Shown: positions 1-12,850 of the stretch, piece by piece
Numbering within the stretch: position 1 is the first letter of the stretch
Layout of the letters: the number at the start of each line of letters is the position of its first letter
NCBI RefSeq assembly: GCF_018687715.1
Contig: NC_056762.1
Span: 42,136,520 to 42,200,519 of the forward strand
Source of the DNA: Carya illinoinensis
Lineage: Eukaryota > Streptophyta > Magnoliopsida > Fagales > Juglandaceae
Length of the DNA: 64,000 nt
Direction of reading: 5' to 3'
The notes under the pieces: model-generated
Database searches by the model: none
What the model saw: only the letters and a program-made list of their open reading frames with translations
What the model was told of the DNA's origin: nothing
Position numbers and translations under genes: made by a program

Positions 1-1396
1 TCTCTGATAAAGGGTAGCTTTCTTGAAAAGTCCAAGTCTTTCCACCAACTGTAAAACATAATTTAAAATAATCATTCTATCAATTTCCTACAATTATCAT
101 ATCATTATGTACAAGCTAGCTTACTCATAGTACTTGCAAGTACTCTGAGATAGAGCTTAATAACTGACCTGGCAATGTCAGCAAGTTCTTTCTGGTGCAC
201 TTTCTGCAATAGGTTGAAATCCAACTTTGCAAACTTAAGAAGAACTTTATCATGTGAAGCATCTTCTTGGTATACAGAAAAGTAATGCCTTGCCTCTAGC
301 CTTTGTAGTCCTTTCCGGATTGGCTGTTTCAAGGCATGGGTTACTTGTGTTGCTAGAGGCCCGCTTAATTGGGATGCTACAGATTGAAGATGTGTGGTAG
401 TGAAGACAAGAGCCTCATCCAATATATCTTCACCTTTTACCCTGAGATGTGTGGCTTCATATAAGCTTAAAATTCCTTTCACATCATTGCAAAGTGATCC
501 CTTAAAATTCCCTTTGCTGTCCTTGAACTTGTTGAACATATCTACCTCACAACATTCCAATGACATCAAATAAGTCACCCCATGGAAGGAGATTAATATA
601 TATATATATATATCTATATGTGTGTGTGTTAAATAGTACTGTAAGGCACTTTTTAATCCCATAATGAAATGGGTTCTGTCTTTTACTTTTAAAAGCTTTA
701 ATTAGTTCATTATGTTTCCCTTGAAAAAGAATTCTGCAAGCCTATAGAAAGGAATTGAAGCAAGCATTTCTTACCGCATGAAACATAATAGCCGTCTTGT
801 CTAAGCAGTCGAAATAGCAGGGCAACACTGTAGAGGTCATCATTATATTCAGGGTCATCACTTTCATGAGTCTTCTGCAATTGTTGTAGAATTTCTTGAA
901 TCTCATTGTCAAAATGGTAAGACACGCCTAAGCGCTGAATTGCATCAACCAAGATTAGTTTTTGTGAAGGCTTCTCAATCGGAGCCGTGAGCATCGTCAT
1001 CACATTTTCCTTCAATTCCTCAATTTGTTGCCCCATATTCACATCATATTCCTGTAGGAGCAAAAGTTATATATGCACTGTGACTCGTCCATAAAATAAT
1101 ATCATACTTTCAAGATTAAAATATTATCCCTTGAAATGCCAGGACTTAAAATATAAGCTAGCATTTCCCAGTACTGAGAAATGCAAATAGTGTTTGATTT
1201 ATGAAAGTTCGAAACATATGATATTGTAATGTAAACACAATACATAGCACTCTTAAATTACCAGGAATTCAGAAGCATATGAGAGGAAGTGGTCACCCCA
1301 AATGCTGGGTTGAAAATCTGCTGAACGACGGTTAATTTCTGGCATAACATGATTCTGAGCTGTTGGAGCAGCAACTTCTGAAACTTGAACAGACAT
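1..1396 (-). CDS. Terpene synthase (TPS-a type), copy 1, cut by the window edge
   Basis: This is the 5' part of a terpene synthase gene, the same gene as the complete copy at 30825-33452. The ATG is at 1394-1396. Exon 1 is 1262-1396, exon 2 775-1051, exon 3 169-541, and exon 4 enters at 48 and leaves through the window start. All visible introns are GT-AG. Exon 1 carries the RRx8W motif (residues 23-33). Exons 2 and 3 give the N-terminal helical domain, with protein sequence identical to copy 2 over the shared part. The RDR, DDxxD and NSE/DTE motifs would lie outside the window, so I cannot tell whether this copy is functional. No stop or frameshift is seen in the visible exons. A TATA box lies about 100 bp upstream of the ATG. 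Confidence 0.9.
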
Positions 1397-1495
1397 TTTA
1401 GAAGGTAATTGGAGATGGTGTTGCTAAATGGCACCGAATTCTAGAGCTTTCAGTTTCAGGGGCTAGTATGTGATCATAAAGAGATTGCGGGTTCA

Positions 1496-1506
1496 GGTAT
1501 TTATAG
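1496..1506 (-). promoter_or_regulatory. TATA box of TPS copy 1
   Basis: On the minus strand this reads CTATAAATACC, about 100 bp upstream of the ATG at 1396. The same box occurs at the equivalent place in copy 2 (33552-33562). The roughly 1.7 kb of sequence upstream of it is also shared almost without change. Confidence 0.6.
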
Positions 1507-3148
1507 AAAGATTTATGCTGTAAACAACGAATGGAATGACTTTACAGACCTTAATCACACGTTTTAATAAATTATACTGGAAAGTCTTGAGAAAATTTAT
1601 ATCGATAATTACACCCAAACGGTTTGAACAGATATATTATATTGATAATAAAAATATCTAATAAAATATCTCGATCGCCAGCAGCCACCTTTGAATTTCT
1701 GGGAATAAAATAGATACTTGGAGAACAGATACTTTTTGGGTAGTCTTTTCGTGGAAACCGATCGATTACGGACTCCTCCAAGCAGTCACAAAATACCCCA
1801 CGCGCGGCTGCATGCTTACTTCTTTGGACCGAGTACTCCCCCCCCCTTCAATCTTGATCACTTCTATGACCCGTAAACAAATCTTGACTCCAACTTTCTG
1901 TCTTATTTGTGATTTCACGTCATCAAACTCAACCTTTCCGCTACCCGTGCCTCGTACATGCGGACTTAATTTACAAACCCGCATTAGTTTGTAAAACTCA
2001 TGCTCAAATTACTGTTGATTTACGATCCGGTCCACAATGCCTGCTTGCAGATCATGTATAATATTCATAGATAAGGTGTGTGAAGAATCTAACTAGGATC
2101 AATATTTGGCGTCAATCGCACATGTTTTGACGAGTCCGTAGAAATTAAAAGCATGTGCGTTCGATATGTACGTTTTGAATGGAAAAATGGTATACATAAA
2201 CAGCCAATTGCATACTGGCTACTTTCCAACTACCCGCGCGTGCCTCCTTCATGCGGACTTTCCTCCACTCTAGCGATTTTCCAGATTTTCGTCCGCTCGA
2301 TCTATATATCGTTACATGACTTATAATTCTTTTATAATTATTTTAGAATTTATTTTTAAACAACCAATAAAATTATATCATTTCAATTAAAATTAATTTT
2401 AATATTACAAAACTACCCTCAATTTCACGTAGAGTTGTAAAAAAGTTATAAACTAACTGTAAGGTTTACCATTTTCCTTTGGCCTATACTGCTCATTTTC
2501 TTCCATATTTTTTGAAAAGTTAAACTTATTAGATCATTTTTCTGTCGAAACTGGATACATCCATGCATGCATACGGAACTAATCATCTTAAAAATCACTT
2601 TTTTATATTGTTTTCAAACAAATATAACATGTTACAAAGTGCTAATTTAGACATGCATATGATTATCAAACAATAAAAAACTTTTTAATAGTAGAGTTTA
2701 TCACTTGAGCTCTACAACTTTGCTAATTTATCACTTTTTAGTAGTGATACTTCAGGCTACAGGACTACTACCGTCAATGCGTAATAATCGAAGGCTCCTG
2801 ATCTCGTAGTTCTTACCATATAGAGATGATATTGGAGTCGAAATATTGGCGCCTAGCTGTGCCAAGTAAAAGAATAAAAAAAAAATGAAAAATCTAGCAT
2901 ATAACATGCACAAGGTAAATTAAAAAGTTAATTAAAGGCATTCAAACCAAGCTTATGTATGATATTTTGAACTAAATCAACAGGAAGACATATTTTGAGG
3001 GCTATGCCTTTTCTTCATGATTTATTATAAACTCCAAGATCCATCTATTTTAGAGCACTTGAATACAACTAGTAATACTCATATTGAGATTGGATATACG
3101 AGCGATTCAACCTTAGCTTTCATCTCTTTTTTCACATGGCCGGGTGTA

Positions 3149-4868
3149 TGTAACACCGTGCTCCCCATAGTTATTAATAAAGTTATTTTTAAAGATCTGG
3201 AGGAGCCAGAGTGCGCACTATTACTAAACTAGACTTAGAAAAATATTTTCTTTTATTCTAAAAGAAGCGTTAGGTACAAAAATTCTTATAATAAATAAAT
3301 TTATTTTATATTAAAATACTGAAATCATAAAAGAGAGCACGGAATTATTTATTAAAATTTCTTGAAGTCTATGCTATAAAAAAAATCATAACTTAAAATC
3401 TCTGTATATGATTTAGGCCACTGTCATGCCTTTTTATACTAAGTCTTGTCTTGCATCGCTACATTCATAAATATTATGATCCAGGTTAGTTTAAAAACAT
3501 AAAATAAACTAAAATGAATCGACGACTTAGTAAAAAATCTATCATAACATAAACATACTTAATATAAGATTTTTATAAAATATTTCATCTTGAGCTTAAA
3601 ATCATGATTGATCATACTCATGCTTATACTTTGCATGACTGATTTATTTGAATTAACTGATTGATCTGATTTATCTGACTAATCTAGCTGGCCAACACAC
3701 TTAATCATGTGTGCGAGGTTATGCACGTCCCCACCTCCCTCTATCGCAAGAGGAGCCGCTAATAGTATTATGGCATACTATAGTGGACCAAGCTAGAATC
3801 TGTGCCTGCATTTGAATAACCATTTGATTAATTGTTATGAATTTATTTTACACTTGATCTTATAAAAATTTATATGTTTTATGCAACGTGAGATGCATGA
3901 TACATATATAACTATAATATGGGAAATGAAACATAATGAATGACATGCATTCAAATATCGTAACATGTGTGGTACATAAACATTAGTTTCGAAAGAATTG
4001 GCTTTAATAATAGGAAAAATATACTTGCAAACACAATTGTGCACTAATCTGTGCACCAATGTGATGTGATTGGTCAAAAAATAGATTATATTGAAAACAA
4101 TGTTAATTTAAATTTTAAATATGAATGAATCAGTATTGGTACACAGATTAGTATACAACTGTGCTTGTATATAGCAAAACTCTTAATAATAATATATTTA
4201 ACAGGCTAATGTATTCTAATCCTAACTTGTGATCAAACTACTTACCTTATAGTGTTGCTTCCTAATTTTTCGACACAAAATCGATCACAGTGCAATGGAG
4301 GGACAACAATGGTTGTGATTAGGAGGGAGGAAAAGACAACGGTGGCCTTGCCGTGTTTCATGGTGGGGGGGGATGAGTCTACGGCATACTGAAGGTAAAA
4401 AGAGAGCTAAAAACAAAAAGTCTAGGCTTGAAGAGGCCGTAGATGCACGAACAATGTATGCGACTCTATTTATAGGATGATATGAGTTGGGTTTAGGTAT
4501 TTTAAGGTGAAGAAGATTCTAACGTTGTAATTCTAACGTGTTTGAAATTGAAGACATACTCTAGTAGTTTATTTAATGTAATATTGAGACTGTTAGAGAC
4601 TATATAGGGAATTTCAATTAGTAATAATTTTAAATTGAAATAAATTTCTAATGGCTAGTTTTTAAATTCTAAAAGGAGTCTAATTCATTCAATAAATAAT
4701 AAATTGGATTTAACTTAATGATTGAGTCTAATTAAAATTCTTAATCACTTTTAATAATTTATCACTCGTAGGCTTATGCAATGTGACCCATTAAATATAA
4801 TTTAGGCCTAATAAAAATTATCAATATTCTAACTTTAAAATTATTACCTATTGGGTTGGGTTGTTACG
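3149..4868. mobile_element. Probable solo LTR (copy 1)
   Basis: It starts TGTAACACCG and ends GGTTGTTACG, so the ends are inverted repeats of the TGTAAC/GTTACA type with the final base changed. Flanking 5-bp sequences are GTGTA (3144-3148) and GTATA (4869-4873), one transition apart, as expected for an aged target-site duplication. No gag or pol sequence lies inside. The GC-richer part near 4300-4450 and the overall layout resemble the minus-strand gypsy LTRs at 55-62 kb. The same structure in copy 2 (35205-36924) shows it predates the duplication. The boundaries are an inference. Confidence 0.45.
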
Positions 4869-5244
4869 GTATATATATCCATCTCTGTCCTTTTATATGA
4901 CATTTATTGCCCCTAAAAGATTGAGAAAGCGCATAGCCTCATATATATATATATATATAAGATCCTCATTGATATCCTTCCTGCTGAATTCATCATCTCC
5001 AACTTCTTTTGAGACACCATACTTTTTCATATAACATTAATGCTGTTTTGTTCAAACTGCATCATGACTTAATACATTTGCTGCATTACCTTTTGCTGCG
5101 ACCTAATTTTGTTGCAAAAAGGAATTGAATTGATGGCACTTCAATTAGTCGACACGAAGGATACAATAGGAAACATATGGTTCTTACCGGCTGATAACCA
5201 TCGCTGAAAAAAGGAATGCAGCAAAAGCCTGTATTTGTTGTAGT
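3182..5244. repeat. Duplicated segment, diverged part (copy 1)
   Basis: This aligns with 35238-37308 but at visibly lower identity. I counted more than 25 substitutions in the first roughly 830 bp. It contains most of a solo LTR and a nested MITE. The alignment stops at 5244 because a CACTA transposon is inserted, and resumes at 27631. Confidence 0.85.
4026..4169. mobile_element. MITE-like inverted-repeat element (copy 1)
   Basis: A 144-bp AT-rich element has terminal inverted repeats of about 35 bp, matching at roughly 29 of 35 positions. Both arms contain CTAATCTGTG followed by ACCAAT. There is no coding capacity. It is nested in the solo LTR and is present in copy 2 at 36083-36226. The target duplication is not clear, so I cannot assign a superfamily. 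Confidence 0.6.
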
Positions 5245-5261
5245 CACTACAACAAAAAATA

Positions 5262-5800
5262 TTTTTTGGGACGAAAATTTTCATCCCAAAATATATAGAT
5301 TTCGTTTCGAAATATTTTTTGGGACGAAAAAATTTCGTCCCAAGGTCGTCCCAACATCACTGTCCCAGAAGATATATTGGGATGAAAATCACAATTTCGT
5401 CCCAAAATATATCTTTTGGAACGAATTTGAAATTCACCGTTTGAACGATAGATTTTTTTGTCACGGATAAAATTCGTTCCAGAATTGCGTTCGAATGCTT
5501 CTCATCTACCATTCGAACGTTAACGTTTTTTTGAACGGTTATCAAGATACGTTCAAACGATCAATAGAAATACATTCGAAAGTTAAATGAACCGATCGAA
5601 CGGTTGGGGAGATCGAACGGTGCTGATAAACGTTTGAATGATATGGTAATGTCCTGCGTTTGAACGTTTTTTTGAGCATCTGGTATCGTTCGAATGGTTT
5701 GCTCATTAATGTTTGAACGGTACATTATCGTTTGAATGGCATGCCCATTAATATTCGAACGTGACACGATCGTTCGAACGAATATTATTTTTATTAAACC
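5262..5800. repeat. Left subterminal repeats of CACTA 1
   Basis: Two motif types cluster here. At 5262-5430 there are inverted copies of TTGGGACGAAA and TTTCGTCCCAA. At 5440-5790 there are well over a dozen copies and variants of the palindromic decamer CGTTCGAACG, in both orientations. In En/Spm, arrays like this at both ends bind the TNPA protein. That role is inferred here by analogy. Confidence 0.8.
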
Positions 5801-5971
5801 CAATAATTATAAAAAAACTAAATAGACATCCATATTATTTGAAAAACATAAATTAGGAACTGTTTAATTACTCACAAAATTTTTATAATAAGTGCGAAGA
5901 AATAAATAACCATAAGACTAGTATTGTTCATACATAATTAGATAATGTCATAAGTTAGACGTAAAAAACCA

Positions 5972-7477
5972 TCAGTTGGTTGGAGGCCTGTACTGTTGCA
6001 TGAGCTGTTGCATTTGGAGTTGCATATCTCTCCTGAACTCTGCTTGTTCTTCTTCATGTTGTTTGAGGCGCATCTCTATGTCTCCTTGTCTCGCTAATTG
6101 AGTCTCTAACTCTTGTTGTTTTGCAACCAATTCTTCAATTCTACGATTCGCATTCTCTTGAGCTATAGAAGCAGACCCGGAAGAAGAGGAAGAGGGAGAA
6201 GGTTTTACACAGCGATCCAAACCCCTCAAATATCCTGAACGTTCACCCAGAACTTGTGTAAAAATCTCAACATCAGTATTTGAGGAATTTTGATCTGACG
6301 TAGATTCAGCACGCAGGGCAACAATTTTATCCTACACATAAGATAAAGAGTTAATATCATCATAAATATTCAAATATATTTATTTAAAACAAATTATAAT
6401 ACTTACATAATTTTCACGGGCATCAGGATGACTCCACTCTCCATTACGATTAGTATGTGATGCAGCATATAATTTTGTCATATCATAATTGGCATCTGAA
6501 TCTTGTTATAATAAAGATTTGTTAAGATATAAAGTCATTATGATTCATATATTCAGTTAATTATATACAAATAAAAGAATAGCAATACCAATTTTTTAGA
6601 GAGGCGGTGGAAAGATCTTGAGCCTGCATGATGAATAATCTTTAATTTTGATCTATTTGTTTTGTTTATAGAACTTCGCTCCTATATAAGAATTGAAAAT
6701 ATTAGAAAGTGAAATTAAAAATAGGACTAAAATAATTAAATTAATTATACCTTATATGATGGATCCTCAAACATGTCACAAAATTTTTCCCAATCAAAAG
6801 GTTGCACATCTTGAAAAGGATGTTGGCGTGCTTCTTCACTATTCTCAAACTTATTATAATGCTCATGACACCTCGCCTTATACTTGCGGAATGCATTACT
6901 CATAAGCTCTTCCACAGTTTTACGCTCCTCTCTTCGACCAAAATTTAATTCGAAATTATCCTTACAGAAAAAAGTTTAGACAAAAATATTATCATTTACA
7001 ATATTCTAACTTTAAAGTAAAATAAAATCATAAGTCCAATTAAATTTCATTTATTAAACATTACCAAACAACGCTTCTTGATAAGGTCCTTAACATCTTG
7101 GGGGACTTTCTTCCATGAACTTGTTGCCAAAGGTGCATATGTACTTGTAAGAGCACCCACATGCGATGCAAGCCAAGCTATTGGTTGTCCTTTGCCTCTG
7201 GTATGTTCATCAAGAATGTTAACTTTGATCTTACCCACCTTACGATATTTTTCCAACGTCACGCCTCTCGTAGTACCTCGACCTTGACGAGATTGTACTG
7301 TGAAGTCATCATGATATATAACATTATAATCAATATTCTATTATAATCTTAATTAATAACTTTTATGACTATTAGAATTTTATCTTGTTCTGTAGAGTCA
7401 ATCTCTAATGGTGAGTCTGAAGGAGAGTTAGGAACAGGTGGAGATGGGTTGCGCACTTCCTTTCTCTTTGGAGGCAT
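5972..7477 (-). CDS. CACTA-encoded Transposase_24 (Ptta/En/Spm) protein
   Basis: This is a multi-exon minus-strand gene, with a putative ATG at 7475-7477 (protein starts MPPKRKEV) and stop at 5972-5974. Recognisable exons are about 7380-7477 (acidic, proline-rich start), 7065-7300 (GRGTTRGV...KVKIN-like core ending KKRCL), 6760-6960 (FGRREERKTVEEL through DMFEDP), about 6395-6500 (KLYAASHTNRNGEWS) and 5972-6330. The last ends in a coiled-coil, glutamine- and glutamate-rich C-terminus. The order matches plant transposases of the Ptta/En/Spm family (PF03004), the likely TNPA-like accessory DNA-binding protein. Exact splice sites were not all resolved. No definite disabling mutation was seen. 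Confidence 0.75.
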
Positions 7478-7551
7478 AATTTCAAAAAACTGATATAATA
7501 TTCATTAAGTAAAATAGTGCTCATCATCACGTAATGTGAAAATATAATTCG

Positions 7552-10500
7552 TCAATCACTATCTGTATCAGTATCATTTGACAATTCAGTCTCATCTTCT
7601 GTAGATACTTCAGATGAATCAACATTTTGCTCAAGTGTCGCATCAATAATTTCAGCCTCAATATCTTCTCTATTCAATGGAATCATCTCATACTGGATCA
7701 AATCCACAAACAAATTAAAGACGGGCTGACTCTCTTGGTATGCTTCTTGAGTAGAGACATCATCTTCTTCTTCACTCGCCCTTCTGCCTGAGGGATAACA
7801 TCATATATATTTCTTGGAGCATATTTTTGTACTACTCGCCATTGAGTTCCTAACTTCGGGTCATCTAAGTAGAATACTTGAGATGCTTGAAAAGCTAAAA
7901 TAAATGGATCATCATCGTACCATTTTCTTAATGTATTAATACTCAAGAAATATTCATCATCACGTACTCCAGTTCGAGGATTGCTTAAATCCCACCAATC
8001 ACACTTAAATAGATACACTGCAAGCTCCCCCAAATATTTCATTCCAATTATATCAACAATCACTCCATAGAAATCAATATTTTCTCCATCATGACTTCTC
8101 TCAACTAGGACACCACTATTTTGTGTTTTCCTATAATGATCTCGATCTATTGTGTGATACCTACTACCACGAGAAATACATGCAGAATATCTTGTAGCCC
8201 GTCTCGATGGGCCACGCGCTAATGCATACAATTCATCTGATATATCGTTTGGATTATTGGCATGCATTTGTATAACCTACATATTAAATAAAACTTCTAT
8301 TATATCAATAAAAAAACAATCAATATTTTCTATTTGTATTGAATGAAGTGTCGCATATGTAATGTCATTACCTGTTGTTCAAACCATCTCGGAAACTCCT
8401 CTTCATGTTTCTAGTCTATATCATTTACTCTTAGTTCCTTGAGCATGTTAATATGATCACTGAAATTGATGATTACCACATGTATTTTATATTATTAGAA
8501 TTTTGTGAAAGTAAATGAGCGAATACTAAATTAAGAAAAGATTAATACTTACTTCAAGTAAATCTCTATCTCAGGGCAATTGTTCAGCATGTACCACTGA
8601 GCTTTCTCAAATTCTCTTCCACATAAGTCATAACCACGCACTGCACCAAGTAGACGTACTTGTTGGGAAAATACGGAAAACACATTTTGTTGTCTTGCTC
8701 TGTCAACGTCAAAGTTTCTTTCTGGCCGATCAAACCTAGTGTCAACTCCGTGAAAATATTTGGAACATAAGGTATGCCACTCATCATCAATATATGCTTC
8801 TGCAATTGATCCTTTTGGGTGAGCTTTGTTACCAACTGTTCGTTTCAACTTCCCAAGAAATCGTTCAATGGGATACATCCATCTATACTGAACTGGTCCT
8901 GCAAGTCGAGCCTCACGTGGCAAATGGACGGTCAGGTGAACCATGACATCGAAAAATGACGGTGGGTAAATACTTTCTAGCTTACACAATATTATAGGAA
9001 TTTCCCGTTCCATTCGATCCAAAGCTTCTACATGTAATGTCCTTGCACATAAGTCTTTGAAAAATAAACCCAACTCAGTCAAAGTCACGCGCACGTCTCT
9101 AGTCAAGTACCCACGGATACCAATAGGCAAGATACGCTGCAAAAGGACATGACAATCATGACTTTTTAACTCAATTATTTTCCAGTCATTTGTTCGCACA
9201 CACCTTGTCAAATTCGAGGCATAACCATCCGGTAATTTAATTTTCATTATCCAGTCATAAAAAGTAGCCCTTTCATTCCTTGACAATGTATACCACCCAA
9301 TCGGCATGTAAACGGACGAACCATTTTCTTGCAACTGCATTTCCGGTCTTATTCCCAACCGCTTCAAATCCTTCCTTAAGTTTAATGTATCCTTCGTTTT
9401 TCCTTCAATTGACATCAATGTTTTCAATACGGATTCGCATATATTTTTTTCAATATGCATAACATTAAGACTGTGCTGTAATTTTAACTTTGACCAGTAT
9501 GGAAGATCAAAAAATATACTCTTCTTAGTCCAATTCAACTCAGATGTAGTTCGTTCTCTCTTTTGTTGTTTTTTACCAAATTCTTTACAACCAACATCTA
9601 GAAATTGTGCAAGTAAATCTTCACCAGACAAATATGGTGGAGGTTGGCCCCATTCAACAGTACCATCAAACATTTGTGAATTTCCCCGCCATCTATGATC
9701 TCAGGTAGAAATCGACGATGACCCATGAAACATAATTTCCTCCCGTAAGTGAGTCATTCAGATTTAGTATGTTTGTTACAAGTTGGACATGCCATTTTCC
9801 CCTTAGTACTCCAACCTGACAAGTTTCCATATGCTGGAAAATCATTTATTGTCCATAAAACGGCAGCATGCATCTTGAACGACTTGCCTGTTGATGAATC
9901 AAATGTGACAACCCCATTCTCCCACAAATCTTTCAATTCTGCAATCAATGGCTGTAAGTGTATGTCTATATCATTTCCCGTTGATCTCGGACCTGGAATG
10001 AGCAAACTCATAATGAAATATGGATCTTTCATACACTTCCACGGTGGTAGATTATACGGCATAAGTACGACTGGCCAAGTACTGTGACTAGTACTCATGT
10101 TCCCAAACGGATTAAATCCATCTGTTGCCAACCCAAGTCTCACATTATGTGGTTATTCTGCAAACCATGCGTGCTCCTTATCAAATTCCTTCCACACTTG
10201 AGAGTCAGCAGGATGTGATAAAATATCATCGTTTCTAACTCTGGCTGATGAGTGCCATATCATGTCTGCAGCCGTTGCACGTGACATATATAATCGTTGT
10301 AATCTAGGTGTCAAAGGAAAGTGGCGTACTACCTTTTGCGGCACATTTTGTTTGTCAGATGTCCATCTTGATTTGTGGCATATGGGACATTCGTTCAACT
10401 GCTCATTCTCTTGCCAAAATAATATGCAGTCATTCTTACATGCATGTATTACGTTGTAATCAAATCCAAGTCCTCGTTTCAATTTTTTTGCTTCATAGAA

Positions 10501-11109
10501 GTTACGAGGAAGTGTATTATCTGATGACAGTGCCTCCTTAAACAACTCGAGTAACATATTGACAGCCTTAATTGATAATCGGCACATTGATTTTATGTGA
10601 AGCAGTCTTACGGTAAATGACAACTTACTGTGTCTTTTGCATCCTGGATATAGCTCACGTTGTGACACATTCCACAATCGTGCAAAAGTATTATGACCCC
10701 CATCATTTGAACTTAATGTGTCCGTGCCACCTTTATTCATAAACATTCCCGCACCGATGTCACCTAACATTTCTTCCATATCCTCATCATACTCATCTCC
10801 AACAACATCTGGTTTTACATCTTCATCGATCTCTTTTTCTTCATGTGGAGCATCGAATGAAGTTGGATATGGTTCCCCGTGTAAGACCCAATCAGTATAA
10901 CCCTTGTCAATACCTTTTACAAACAGATGCTCTCTCACCAAGTCTATCTTATGAGAGCGCAAATTCCTGCATTCTTTACATGGGCATCTAATACGTCCAT
11001 CACTATCACATGAACCCAATGCAAACTCTAAGAATTTCTTAACACCTTCAGTATATACGTTGTAATTCTGACCCAAACGATCGTTAACTCGCATCCAACT
11101 CTTATCCAT
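7552..11109 (-). pseudogene. CACTA 1 TNP2-type transposase, broken
   Basis: The domains, in order from ATG 11109 (MDKSWM) downward, are: transposase-associated N-terminal domain with cysteines in CPCKECRNLRSHK; tnp2 transposase core (10153-9674, including GLATDGFNPFG and CPTCNKHT); DUF4218 (8549-9673, with HLTVHLPREARLAGPVQYRW); and DUF4216 (7698-8267, with FKCDWWD and FYLDDPK). An acidic tail continues in another frame to a stop at 7552. The family cuts and joins CACTA termini. Disabling changes are an in-frame TAA at about 10150, an in-frame TGA at about 9751, a one-base frameshift near 9700 and another near 7790. The intron between DUF4218 and DUF4216 (about 8270-8550) is intact in form. 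Confidence 0.88.
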
Positions 11110-11133
11110 GCTGACTATCTTCATTATAAACAA

Positions 11134-12115
11134 TCACGTGTGCATCAACAAACAAGCATGTATCATGTATCAATCAAGGAGTATGCCACCTTACACAGGG
11201 TAGTTGGTCCTATCCCATTCGGAATTGTAAGATCATAGTCGCAAACCTATCCTCTATAATCTGTCACGCCCAACAAAATTTCGACAGCATCTCCCCATAG
11301 TTCTCCAAATATGCTCGTCTGGTTGTGTGCACCGACTTGTTAATCGTCAATACAACATAACCGAAACTGCATATCCAGAGAACAAGGGATAAATTTGCCA
11401 AAACCTTAATGCTAGACGTATAACAGATATAAATCGATAGTTTGTGAGAATGATCTTACAATTCCAAACTGTCCACTCTGGACAATTCAAGAGTTATCAA
11501 TCTTTCAATTAAGGCGGATTGATAACTCTCGAACGGGTCTAAGGCTAATTTTGATGAACAAGCAATATAAGATATGCCAATATTTAACATGTATCAAACA
11601 AACAATGCAACATATGCTAATTAAGTATTTATATTATTAAATAATTAGATAGTTGTTTTATATCTTTCAAAATATTTGATCAATTATAACTATTTGTATT
11701 GTAATTAACAAGCATGTTAATAATTATAACTATTTGTATTGTAATTAACATTCATTTTATTAATTATAATTCAGAATTTATATTTTAATCAAATTCATTT
11801 GATTACTTTTAACTTTTAAGTATTTAAGTATTATTAAATCCAGATTATTTGTATTTTATTTAAAATTCATTTTATTAATTCAAAAATTAAGTATTTTTGT
11901 GTTATTAAAACAAAACTATTTGTATTAACCTATAGTTGAATAATTCAACATCATATATAATTAAGTTTTGTTACAAATCTTAGATGATTTGTAATTTAAT
12001 TCATTCTCATTTGATTATTTTAATCTTTTAAGTATTTAAGTATTATTAAATGTAGATTATAAATAATTAATTTTTAATTCAATTCCTGCATTTAAAATGT
12101 TAATTATTTTAACAC
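11134..12115. other. AT-rich non-coding interior of CACTA 1
   Basis: This lies upstream of the transposase gene, on its 5' side. I see no conserved ORF. The part from 11560 to 12110 is very AT-rich with short direct repeats such as TAATTATAACTATTTGTATT, which occurs twice near 11683 and 11720. Confidence 0.6.
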
Positions 12116-12118
12116 TGA

Positions 12119-12850
12119 CCAACATAACGTTCAAACGGTGCTCGTCACCGTTCGATCTAAGGACATACGTTCGAACGGAACATGAATATCGTTTGAACAG
12201 ATTACTTCCAGATATCACTCGTCTTCAACCTCCGAAAACCCCAACATTTACAGTCCAAATTACATCAAAAGATAGCAAACTATATGACGAACTCATTATA
12301 GCAAACGAAAACACTTATATAAAAACTAAAATGAGAATATATTTAAGGAGAATACCTGATTTGGAGAGATAAAGCGGAAAATCCACCAAACGGTAAAAAC
12401 TCTTCACCAAACGGTAAAAACAACCTCTTAATCTGAAAATATAAGAGATTGATATAAGTTAGTAATATTTGAGGGCTAGATTGAAGAATAATGGCGTTGG
12501 TTGGAAGAAAATGAGTGTGGGAGTGACTGGAAGTCGACTGGAACGAGTGCGAGATTGTGAGGTTCTGTCGTGTATATGTAGAACATTTACGTTTGAACGG
12601 TTGTTTAATGAACGTTCGAATGTCAAATCGATTAGCGGGAAAAATTTCCCCCGCTAATTTAACGTTCGAACATGAAAATATCCGTTCGAACTTTTTTCTT
12701 ATACGTTTGAACGGTTATATTAAACCGTTCAAATGTCAAATCGATTAGCGGGAAAAATTTCCCCCGCTAATTTAACGTTCGAACGTGGAAATATACGTTC
12801 AAACGTTTTCTTATACGTTTGAACGGTTATATTAAACTGTTCATACGCCA
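12119..12850. repeat. Internal TTCGAA motif cluster of CACTA 1 with 113-bp tandem duplication
   Basis: The palindromic CGTTCGAACG-type motif that marks the element's ends also occurs here, about 14 times including variants. A 113-bp unit is repeated in tandem (12619-12731 and 12732-12845). Each unit contains the inverted repeat TTAGCGGG...CCCGCTAA followed by several TTCGAAC motifs. The cluster lies between the two divergent genes of the element, 1.0-1.7 kb upstream of the transposase start. Confidence 0.8.

Larger units (their letters stand above)
1..3181. repeat. Duplicated segment, nearly identical core (copy 1)
   Basis: This stretch aligns base for base with 32055-35237. It covers TPS exons 1-4, the promoter and about 1.8 kb of upstream DNA. 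By eye I found only a 2-bp TA-repeat length difference near 600 and one substitution in an A-rich run near 2878. The upstream part (1400-3148) has no convincing gene; short ORFs there are not conserved proteins. It includes an imperfect inverted repeat around 2118-2165 with arms based on CGCACATG and CATGTGCG. Confidence 0.9.

Noticed and set aside
1572..1994. Short ORFs upstream of TPS copy 1, identical in copy 2
   Set aside because: Their identity reflects the near-perfect duplication, not coding constraint; no domain is recognisable.
9749..10900. Plus-strand ORFs opposite the CACTA transposase
   Set aside because: Shadow frames of the minus-strand tnp2 and transposase-associated domains.
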